This document shows, in pieces, positions 29,298 through 36,262 of a DNA stretch of 36,262 bases. The position numbers were made by a program, and so were the translations under genes. This stretch comes from Candidatus Heimdallarchaeota archaeon. GTDB taxonomy: Archaea > Asgardarchaeota > Heimdallarchaeia > Heimdallarchaeales > Heimdallarchaeaceae. Each line of letters starts with the position of its first letter. Position 1 is the stretch's first letter. The stretch is from the NCBI GenBank assembly GCA_023705905.1, contig BPTK01000002.1:1-36262 (forward strand), read 5' to 3'. A model generated the notes under the pieces. That model saw only the letters and a list, made by a program, of their open reading frames with translations, was not told the origin of the DNA and made no database searches.

Positions 29298-29345
29298 TTC
29301 TTTGGTTATGAATATAAAGAAAAACTCGTTTAATAAATTTGGGGA

Positions 29346-30383
29346 TTAATCGGCATATTCAACTTCAAAACAGTTTTCTTCAATTTCTTCTATGTTCTTC
29401 AACATGTCCAATTTAAGTTTGGGTTCTTGTTTAGTTATAACTGGAAAGCCGTAGTGTTCACTTGTATACTTGGTTTCTCCATTTTTCTCAATTCGTTTTG
29501 AAATAAACTCTATATGTTGTTGAATTCTTTCTTCGTTGTACTCATTGGCATATTCAACAATCTCACTGAATCCATCTTGAATAACCTCTTTAAAATTCTC
29601 TTCGATTTCTACACCTATGCTATTCCTTGCAGAAGCCATAGCTGCTAGGACTGTGGTTCCTGTTCCTAAGAAAGGATCTAAAACCACATCTCCTTTGAGT
29701 GAGAACATGTTGATTAGTCTATAAGCTAATTCGAAAGGAAAAGCTGCGCTTCTATCTCTTAGCTTTTCGCTTCGCAAAGATTGATGTACCCCACGCAAAT
29801 CCCATATATCTGAAAACCAAGTGTTTCTTTCCTCCCAAAAATAGGAACTAAGAAATCTTTCTTTCTTTTCTTCATCTGTTTTAAATTCCCTTTTCCCTCC
29901 TTTTCTAAAAATGAGTATATACTCGTGTTCTAAGGTTACATATCCGCCTGGCGGTAACATTCCTGAACCCATAAATTTGTTTGGGGCATTTGTTTGCTTA
30001 CTCCAAACAATGTAAGGTAAACAACTTAACCCCATCTTGCAACAGTGGGAAATTATCCTTGAATGAGATGGATAGAGTTTGAAGTCTCCACCTATTGATT
30101 GCGTTGCATCACCTATATTTATGCACACTATTCCACTTGGTTTTAAGACACGATATATTTCGTTCCAAACCTTGTCTAATTCTTTATGCATCAACTCAAA
30201 TGCTAAATTACCATCTTCTTCAGCTAAAGCCACCTTTATTTGTTCGTTTTTTTCTGAGAACATATCATCCCAAATAGTTATTAAAGGGTACGGGGGGCTG
30301 GTTAACACTAAATCGACTGTTTCATCATTAATCTCTGTCATTTTTTGTGAATTTCTGAAATAAATCTTGTGGGATGTTATCAT
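29346..30383 (-). CDS. DNA methyltransferase (beta-class motif order; N4-cytosine or N6-adenine)
   Basis: Motif IV TSPPYP near the N-terminus, motif I DPFLGTGTTVLAAMASARNSIGVEIE near the C-terminus. Confidence 0.9.
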   Translation of the reverse strand: MITSHKIYFRNSQKMTEINDETVDLVLTSPPYPLITIWDDMFSEKNEQIKVALAEEDGNLAFELMHKELDKVWNEIYRVLKPSGIVCINIGDATQSIGGDFKLYPSHSRIISHCCKMGLSCLPYIVWSKQTNAPNKFMGSGMLPPGGYVTLEHEYILIFRKGGKREFKTDEEKKERFLSSYFWEERNTWFSDIWDLRGVHQSLRSEKLRDRSAAFPFELAYRLINMFSLKGDVVLDPFLGTGTTVLAAMASARNSIGVEIEENFKEVIQDGFSEIVEYANEYNEERIQQHIEFISKRIEKNGETKYTSEHYGFPVITKQEPKLKLDMLKNIEEIEENCFEVEYAD

Positions 30384-30552
30384 TCAAAAGCAAATTCTTT
30401 TTACTAGTTTTAAGTTTATTCCCAGATTAAATTGCAAAACTAATGGTTGGGTTTAATTTGTCAAAAGATTTTTGAAGGTGATGATTTATTCACCATTAAC
30501 TCGAACTTCTCACGTAAAAGAGTTTTGAGAAAGAAACAAGAGTAGTAGTCAA

Positions 30553-31524
30553 ATGGCATCAAATAATAACACTTCAAATAATAACACTTCAACACCTATG
30601 ATAAGGCAAATTTTAATTTGTGAGGGTAAAAATTGCTTATCATCTAAATCCGATGAAATTCATAAAAACTTTGGTATAGAAGTTGTTCGAGCGGGTATTC
30701 AAGAAGATTTAGATATTAGTTTAACAAGTTGTCAAGGTCTCTGCGAGCATGGACCTTTGGTTTTTGTAAAACCTGAAGGAACTTTGTATTGTAAGGTTAA
30801 ACCTGAAGACGTAAAAAAAATAGTTAGATCACATTTTGTTCAAGAAAAACCAGTAAAAGAGTTATTTTATGAGGACCCGAAAACTGGCGAGAGGATAGAA
30901 AAATATACAGACATTGAATTCTTTAAAAAACAAAAGACAATCTTAAACATCCTAGCTGATTCTGTATCACAAAAAACAGCAGAATTAATTAATAGTTTAG
31001 ATGGTCTAATTGCTTCAGAAAACGTTTGTATTGTTGACTTAACTGCCAATTATCTCTTATCTTTCATATTAAATGAATCATGTGGTAAATGTGTACCATG
31101 TCGTGATGGTTCTCTTGTTGCGTTAGGTTTAGTACAAAAAATTAGAAACGGGGAAGCTGAATTAGAAGATTTGGACGATCTTGAACAAATCTGTTTGACC
31201 ATGAAAGATGCATCCCTTTGTGAAGTAGGTCAAAATGGCGCGGAACCCGTTCTTTATGCGTTAAAACAGTTTAGAGTAGATTTTGAAGAACATATTAGAA
31301 CACTATCTTGCAGATCAAACGTTTGTACCAAATTGTATACTTACACTATTAACCAAGATCTTTGTATAAAATGTGGTATTTGTAAAAGGGTTTGTCCTGC
31401 TGGTGCAATTATAGGTTCAAGAGAAACAGGTTTCAAAATCAACTGTGATCGATGTACATACTGTCAGATGTGCTTCAGGAGATGTCCAAAAGGAGCAATA
31501 TACAAGAGTAGAGGCAAATGTTAG
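30553..31524 (+). CDS. NuoF/HydB-like Fe-S protein lacking the FMN/NADH-binding domain (electron-transfer subunit of the adjacent formate dehydrogenase)
   Basis: Thioredoxin-like [2Fe-2S] segment (CEGKNC...CQGLCEHGP), then directly the NuoF C-terminal module ESCGKCVPCRDGSLVALGLVQKI...CEVGQNGAEPVLYAL, then two [4Fe-4S] motifs CIKCGICKRVCPAGA and CDRCTYCQMCFRRCPKGA. Alternative start at 30598. Confidence 0.85.
   Translation: MASNNNTSNNNTSTPMIRQILICEGKNCLSSKSDEIHKNFGIEVVRAGIQEDLDISLTSCQGLCEHGPLVFVKPEGTLYCKVKPEDVKKIVRSHFVQEKPVKELFYEDPKTGERIEKYTDIEFFKKQKTILNILADSVSQKTAELINSLDGLIASENVCIVDLTANYLLSFILNESCGKCVPCRDGSLVALGLVQKIRNGEAELEDLDDLEQICLTMKDASLCEVGQNGAEPVLYALKQFRVDFEEHIRTLSCRSNVCTKLYTYTINQDLCIKCGICKRVCPAGAIIGSRETGFKINCDRCTYCQMCFRRCPKGAIYKSRGKC
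30559..30588 (+). repeat. 15-bp tandem duplication (tcaaataataacact x2)
   Basis: Exact direct repeat, encodes the NNNTSNNNTST low-complexity N-terminus. Confidence 0.85.
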
Positions 31525-34232
31525 AGAAAAATGAAATAACCATAACTGTGAATGATGAAGAAGTAAAGTGCTTTGAAGGTGAAACTTACTACGAGGCTAT
31601 TACAAGGCATGGAGTAGAAATCCCAACACTTTGCCATGAAAAGGAATTAAAACCAGATGGTGCATGTAGAGTTTGCGTCATAGAGGTTGAACGACAAAAA
31701 ACATTGGTATCATCGTGCAATACTCCAGTGAAAAAAGGAGCTATCGTTCACACAGAAAGTGAGCGCGTTAAACAAGCTAGAATAGTTGTTATTGAATTGC
31801 TTCTTGCATCACATCGTCCAGATTGTGTAATCTGCGAAAAAACTGGTGCTTGTAAAGTACAACAATTAGCAACAAAGTATGTTCCAGAAACAGAGATTAA
31901 GAAATATAGAGGCACAAGACCTAGAATCAATCTACACGAAAATAACGAATTTTTTGAATTGAATTATTCCGCTTGTGTTCGTTGTGGTCTTTGCGTTAGA
32001 GCTGCAAATGAAATCCAAGTTTGTGGTGTCTTAACTATGACTCATAGAGGGTTTGATACATACCCTAGCCCTGATTTTGGTAAAACATTTGAAGAAGCTG
32101 GATGTGTGGCTTGTGGTAACTGTGTTGCAATTTGTCCATCAGGTGCTCTCGTTGCACATGATTATAAGACATCAAGTAATTTATCTGTATTAGATAAAAT
32201 CACAAGCATTTGCTCTTACTGTGGCGTAGGTTGTCAATTTGACATGTTAATCAATCGTCGTATAAATAAGATTGAGTATATATCTTCAAATAGAAACAAC
32301 GTTGTAAATGGATTAGCTCTTTGCGTTAAAGGCAGATACGGTTGGGATTTCGTACATCACACCGATAGATTGAATTTTCCTTTGATCAAAAAGGATGGTA
32401 TATTTACTGAATCTTCTTGGGAAGAAACTTTTGATTTAATTGAGCAAAAATTTACACAAATTAAAAATGAAAGCGGTTCTAATTCCTTAGCATTTTTAAC
32501 TTCTGCAAAGTGCACTAATGAAGAAAACTATCTCATGCAGAAGCTTGCTCGCGCTGGATTTGGAACCAACAATATCGACCATTGTGCTAGACTTTGTCAT
32601 GCTTCAACTGTTACTGGTTTAGCAAAAGCTTTTGGTTCTGGAGCAATGACAAACAGTATTTCCGATTTAACTACGCAGTCAGAAGTAATTTTCATTATTG
32701 GGAGTAATACGACGGAAGCTCACCCCGTTATTGGTTCAAAAATAAAGCATGCTGTTGCACAAGGAATATCAAAACTAATAGTTGCTGATCCTAGACAGAT
32801 AGAACTAGCTGAATATTCAGAAATTTTCCTTCAACATCGACCTGGTTCTGATGTTGCATTAATCAATGCCATGCTTAAGGTAATCGTTGATGAAGGATTA
32901 GTCGATGAAAAATTCATAGAAGAAAAAACTGAAGGCTATAAAGAGTTTAAAGAGACATTGGATAAAATTTCTTTAGAACTGCAATGTAAAATAGCTAATG
33001 TTAGCGTAGAAAATGTAAAAGAAGCAGCAATTTTATATGCACAAGCAACTTCAGCATCGATTGTTTACTCTATGGGTATAACTCAACACTCTACTGGTAC
33101 TGACAATGTTTTATCTCTTGCTAATTTAGCTATGATAACAGGAAATATAGGTCGTCCTGGAACAGGAGTAAATCCTCTTAGAGGTCAGAATAATGTGCAA
33201 GGAGCTTGTGATGTAGGAGGATTACCAGATGTATATCCGGGATATCAAAAAGTTTCAAATGCTAGAATCAAGACTAAGTTTGAGAAAGCTTGGAATGTAA
33301 AATCTTTAGATAGTAAACCTGGTTTAACCATTGTTGAGATGATGCATGCAGCTAATAAGGGAAAAGTTCGTGGGATGTACATCATGGGAGAAAATCCTGC
33401 TTTAAGTGATCCAAATCTTAATCATGTCCGTGAATCTTTAGAGAAAATAGATTTCTTAGTTGTTCAAGACATATTCATGACTGAAACCGCCAAGTATGCG
33501 GATGTCGTTCTTCCTGGAAAATCATTTGCTGAGAAAAATGGCACGTTTACTAATACTGAAAGAAGAGTTCAGAGAGTAAGAAAAGCGGTTCGTCACGTAG
33601 GAAACAGGAAGGACGATTGGGAAATACTCCAAATCATGCTAAATAGATTTGGAATAGATACAGATTATCAAAGTCCAAGCGACATCATGAATGAAATTGC
33701 AGAAGTTTCACCAATTTATGGTGGAATTAATTACAATAGAATCAAGAATATTGGATTACAATGGCCATGCAAGGACAAAAAACACCCAGGAACAAAAATC
33801 CTTCACCAAGAAACTTTTAGTAGAGGTAAAGGTAAATTCCACACAATTTCCTACATAGATCCTGCAGAATTGCCTGATGAGGAATATCCACTAATCTTAA
33901 CTACCGGTCGGATTCTGTACCACTTCCATACAGGAGAGATGTCAAGAAGATCCAAAGGTCTTCATAAACGCAGACCAATCGAGAGAAGCCAAATTAATTC
34001 CGTTGATGCGAATCGTCTTAATATCGAGGATGGAGACAAAATTTTCATCGAATCAAGAAGAGGTAAGATTGAAACTGTTGCAAGAGTAACTGATAAAATA
34101 CAAGAAGGAGTTGTTTTCATGTCTTTTCATTATAAAGAATCCGCGGCTAACTTGCTTACTAATGATGCTCTGGATCCACTTGCAAAAATACCAGAGTTCA
34201 AAGTCTGTGCAATTAAAGTTGGTAAAGTATAG
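31518..34232 (+). CDS. fdhA: Formate dehydrogenase alpha subunit (molybdopterin oxidoreductase with NuoG-like N-terminus, Cys-type active site)
   Basis: N-terminal [2Fe-2S] (CHEKELKPDGACRVC), His-Cys3 (HRPDCVICEKTGAC), two [4Fe-4S] (CVRCGLCVRAANEIQVC, CVACGNCVAICPSGA), CSYCGVGC, active site DHCARLCHASTVTGLAKAFGSGAMTNS, RGQNNVQGACDVGGLPDVYPGYQ. Confidence 0.93.
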   Translation: MLEKNEITITVNDEEVKCFEGETYYEAITRHGVEIPTLCHEKELKPDGACRVCVIEVERQKTLVSSCNTPVKKGAIVHTESERVKQARIVVIELLLASHRPDCVICEKTGACKVQQLATKYVPETEIKKYRGTRPRINLHENNEFFELNYSACVRCGLCVRAANEIQVCGVLTMTHRGFDTYPSPDFGKTFEEAGCVACGNCVAICPSGALVAHDYKTSSNLSVLDKITSICSYCGVGCQFDMLINRRINKIEYISSNRNNVVNGLALCVKGRYGWDFVHHTDRLNFPLIKKDGIFTESSWEETFDLIEQKFTQIKNESGSNSLAFLTSAKCTNEENYLMQKLARAGFGTNNIDHCARLCHASTVTGLAKAFGSGAMTNSISDLTTQSEVIFIIGSNTTEAHPVIGSKIKHAVAQGISKLIVADPRQIELAEYSEIFLQHRPGSDVALINAMLKVIVDEGLVDEKFIEEKTEGYKEFKETLDKISLELQCKIANVSVENVKEAAILYAQATSASIVYSMGITQHSTGTDNVLSLANLAMITGNIGRPGTGVNPLRGQNNVQGACDVGGLPDVYPGYQKVSNARIKTKFEKAWNVKSLDSKPGLTIVEMMHAANKGKVRGMYIMGENPALSDPNLNHVRESLEKIDFLVVQDIFMTETAKYADVVLPGKSFAEKNGTFTNTERRVQRVRKAVRHVGNRKDDWEILQIMLNRFGIDTDYQSPSDIMNEIAEVSPIYGGINYNRIKNIGLQWPCKDKKHPGTKILHQETFSRGKGKFHTISYIDPAELPDEEYPLILTTGRILYHFHTGEMSRRSKGLHKRRPIERSQINSVDANRLNIEDGDKIFIESRRGKIETVARVTDKIQEGVVFMSFHYKESAANLLTNDALDPLAKIPEFKVCAIKVGKV

Positions 34233-34276
34233 TTTCAAATGAGGGAGAAACTTATTTTTTTCTATTTTTTATTTAC

Positions 34277-35299
34277 TCAATTAATGGTTCTAGGATTTAT
34301 TTTCAATTGTGTTTTTAGTCCTTTTATTTCTTTTATAATAGAGTTTTGTGTCAATTCAGGGAAATGATAGATTAAATCTTGCAGAGCATGTAACGCAAAA
34401 AATGGTACGTTATTATCCTTCCAAAACAAGTGTTCAGATTTCAACGATTTTTTTGCTAATCCTTTGTATTCTTTCTCTGTTAATAGAGATGATTTTCTGA
34501 AATAACTAGCCCAAAGAAAAGCAGCATAATTGTTGTTTGTGTCATTCAATTTTTCAATGAAATCATAAAGATAGAATTCATCAAAAGATTCCGGTTCCGC
34601 GTTTTCAAGAGAGCGAGTAATAGTTTTCGGTGGAAGCACATCAAGTTTTTCTAATTCTTGAATATCTCTCGTATTTGCTCTTAGTTCTGTTTGAGAGTTA
34701 GCATTGTCAAAAGTCCTAGTTGGGAGATTATTTATTTCGATTATCGCGGTACTATCATATAATTTCAACATTGGAGCTGTTCTCATCAAAACATCCGCTC
34801 TAGCTAGAGATAATTCCTCGAACTGCTTGGGAAAATATATGTTAGGTCCATAAAGTGCTAATAATGGTTCTATCATCCCCGTCTCAGATTGGAAAAAACT
34901 AACTCCGTTATCGCAGATTTTCATTGATTTTAACAGGGATATCATAAGAAAGGGCCTATCCGAAGGAAGGAATTGAACAGTTTTACCTCGTAATAAACGC
35001 AAAGTAGAACCTATTCCAAGCAAAACTCCTTCGAAAGAACTACTCTGATCATCTATGATAAAATCAATTTGATTCATAAGAGTATAATTTTGGAGTATTG
35101 TTTTATATTCTTCTTTTCTAACTGCAGAGTTCACAGATAAAACCGTTTCATCGTATAAGAAATTACCCTTTTTTACCAGATTAACTAAAAGGGGTTCATC
35201 TTCAACCGACAATAAAATCTTGTCTTGCCATTCTGTATTTTGCTTTTGATATCTTCTGGACAAACCTCCAGCAAGAATAACTAAGACATTTTTTAGCAT
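34277..35299 (-). CDS. MobA-like nucleotidyltransferase (probable molybdenum cofactor guanylyltransferase) with C-terminal extension
   Basis: LVILAGGLSRRYQ, FLPSDRPFL, EPLLALYGP; about 130 extra C-terminal residues without a recognisable family. Confidence 0.75.
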   Translation of the reverse strand: MLKNVLVILAGGLSRRYQKQNTEWQDKILLSVEDEPLLVNLVKKGNFLYDETVLSVNSAVRKEEYKTILQNYTLMNQIDFIIDDQSSSFEGVLLGIGSTLRLLRGKTVQFLPSDRPFLMISLLKSMKICDNGVSFFQSETGMIEPLLALYGPNIYFPKQFEELSLARADVLMRTAPMLKLYDSTAIIEINNLPTRTFDNANSQTELRANTRDIQELEKLDVLPPKTITRSLENAEPESFDEFYLYDFIEKLNDTNNNYAAFLWASYFRKSSLLTEKEYKGLAKKSLKSEHLFWKDNNVPFFALHALQDLIYHFPELTQNSIIKEIKGLKTQLKINPRTIN

Positions 35300-35378
35300 T
35301 ATTTAACGAAAATCAGTTTAGTATAAATCTTTTTTTGAGATACAATAAAATAAAAAATAAAGAAAAAAGTTTGAGTTA

Positions 35379-36262
35379 TTAGAAATCTTCTGGTTCTTTG
35401 TCTTGAGATCTTTCTATTGCTTCAGATAATTCAATAGTTGCGTCTTCTGCTGCTTCTTCAACCATGTCTTCTACTGCTTCTTCCAAAACTTCTTCCACAA
35501 CATCTTCAGCAAGATGTTCTGCAGCTTCTTGGCTAGTGTCTTCAACATTTTCTTCAACAGCCTTTTCAACTATTTCTTCTAAGTCGTCTTCAAGTGTTTC
35601 CTCAATAGCTTCGGTTACTTCTTCTACAAGTTCCTCTACTATCTCTTCAACAATTTCTTCAACTGTATCATCTTCAGATTCAGCGATTTCTTCTGTTGCT
35701 TCTTCAACTACTTCATCGACTACGTCTTCAACAACCTTCGAAACAAGTTCTTCTGATTTTTCCTCAATTGCTTCCTTAATTACTCCTTCGAGCTTATCGT
35801 CACCTACTTCATCAGCTACACGCTTTGCAATTGTTTCCGCAATATCATCGACAACATCTTCAACAACCTCAGTAACAACGTCTTCAACTGTGTCTTCTAA
35901 GGTTTTTTCAACAGGTTCTTCAACGACGGGTTCATCAGCAACAAATTCAACAGCTGATTTAGGCTCAACTTCAACAACTGGTTCAGGAATAACAGCAGGT
36001 TCGGGAACAACAACTTCAGGAATAACTTCCTCAACAACTTCAGGCTCAGGTTCAGGAACAATAACAGGTTCTTTGATAACAGGTTCAAGCTCAGAAACAA
36101 CAAGAGTTTGAGGTTCAAGCTCTGGTTCAGGAATAACTTCCTCAACAACTTCAGGCTCTGGTTCAGGAATGACTTCCTCAACAACTTCAGGCTCTGGTTC
36201 AGGAATAACTTCCTCAACAACTTCAGGCTCTGGTTCAGGAATAACTTCCTCAACAACTTCAG
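35379..36262 (-). CDS. Acidic Glu/Val/Pro-rich repeat protein, C-terminal part (N-terminus beyond right edge)
   Basis: Minus-strand frame with no stop from 36260 to TAA at 35379-35381; reads ...PEVVEEVIPEPEPEVVEEVIPEPEP...VEDVVEEVLEEAVEDMVEEAAEDATIELSEAIERSQDKEPEDF*. Not in the ORF track because no start lies inside the window. Confidence 0.85.
   Translation of the reverse strand, partial: EVVEEVIPEPEPEVVEEVIPEPEPEVVEEVIPEPEPEVVEEVIPEPELEPQTLVVSELEPVIKEPVIVPEPEPEVVEEVIPEVVVPEPAVIPEPVVEVEPKSAVEFVADEPVVEEPVEKTLEDTVEDVVTEVVEDVVDDIAETIAKRVADEVGDDKLEGVIKEAIEEKSEELVSKVVEDVVDEVVEEATEEIAESEDDTVEEIVEEIVEELVEEVTEAIEETLEDDLEEIVEKAVEENVEDTSQEAAEHLAEDVVEEVLEEAVEDMVEEAAEDATIELSEAIERSQDKEPEDF
36120..36262 (-). 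repeat. 36-bp tandem repeat (4 units, last truncated by window end), encoding the 12-aa unit EVVEEVIPEPEP
   Basis: ctctggttcaggaataacttcctcaacaacttcagg starts at 36120, 36156, 36192 and 36228; near-identical (one aataac/aatgac change); a more degenerate copy near 36018-36053. Confidence 0.92.

Noticed and set aside
30477-30494. GGTGA-tgatttat-TCACC palindrome upstream of the FDH pair
   Set aside because: Only 5-bp arms, single copy, no paired site; too weak to call an operator.
32583-32603. Possible selenocysteine (TGA) in the FDH active site
   Set aside because: The active-site codon is TGT (Cys); the frame contains no internal TGA.
35464-36111. Plus-strand Ser/Thr-rich 215-aa ORF (MSSTASSKTSSTTSS...)
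   Set aside because: Antisense shadow of the Glu/Val-rich minus-strand CDS; GAA/GAG/GTT repeats read backwards give TTC/CTC/AAC and, in the shifted frame, Ser/Thr runs.
35897-36256. Minus-strand ORF MLRKLFLNQSLKLLRK...
   Set aside because: Out-of-frame reading of the same 36-bp repeats; the EVVEEVIPEPEP frame is open across the whole region and has a sensible C-terminus.
36018-36262. CRISPR-like appearance of regularly spaced repeats at the right end
   Set aside because: Repeats are contiguous, in frame, multiples of 12 codons with no unique spacers; this is a coding tandem repeat.

Overview
AT-rich, gene-dense window that looks archaeal. Support: archaeal-type D-aminoacyl-tRNA deacylase (DtdA/GEK1 family), TATA-like promoters, very short 5' leaders, and an intron-containing tRNA gene. 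The gene mix (tocopherol-cyclase-like protein, stand-alone E2-type acyltransferase, RDH-like SDR, DRG-like GTPase, NosD and LVIVD surface proteins) would fit an Asgard-type archaeon, but that placement is inference only. Both window edges cut genes: cysS on the left and a Glu/Pro-repeat protein on the right. Most of the window is ordinary metabolic and transport content. The signals I rate highest are: (1) a minus-strand tRNA-Phe(GAA) whose T-loop is interrupted by about 32 nt that can fold into a hairpin, i.e. a non-canonical tRNA intron; (2) a formate-dehydrogenase-type pair in which the NuoF/HydB-like partner keeps its Fe-S modules but lacks the whole FMN/NADH-binding domain; (3) four 19-bp palindromes (TTCTCA-N7-TGAGAA) in two pairs, each pair at exactly 22-bp spacing, between a divergent MFS transporter gene and an HTH regulator gene; (4) a long minus-strand Glu/Pro/Val repeat CDS running off the right edge that is missing from the supplied ORF track, which lists only shadow frames there. 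No CRISPR array, rRNA or intact mobile element was seen.
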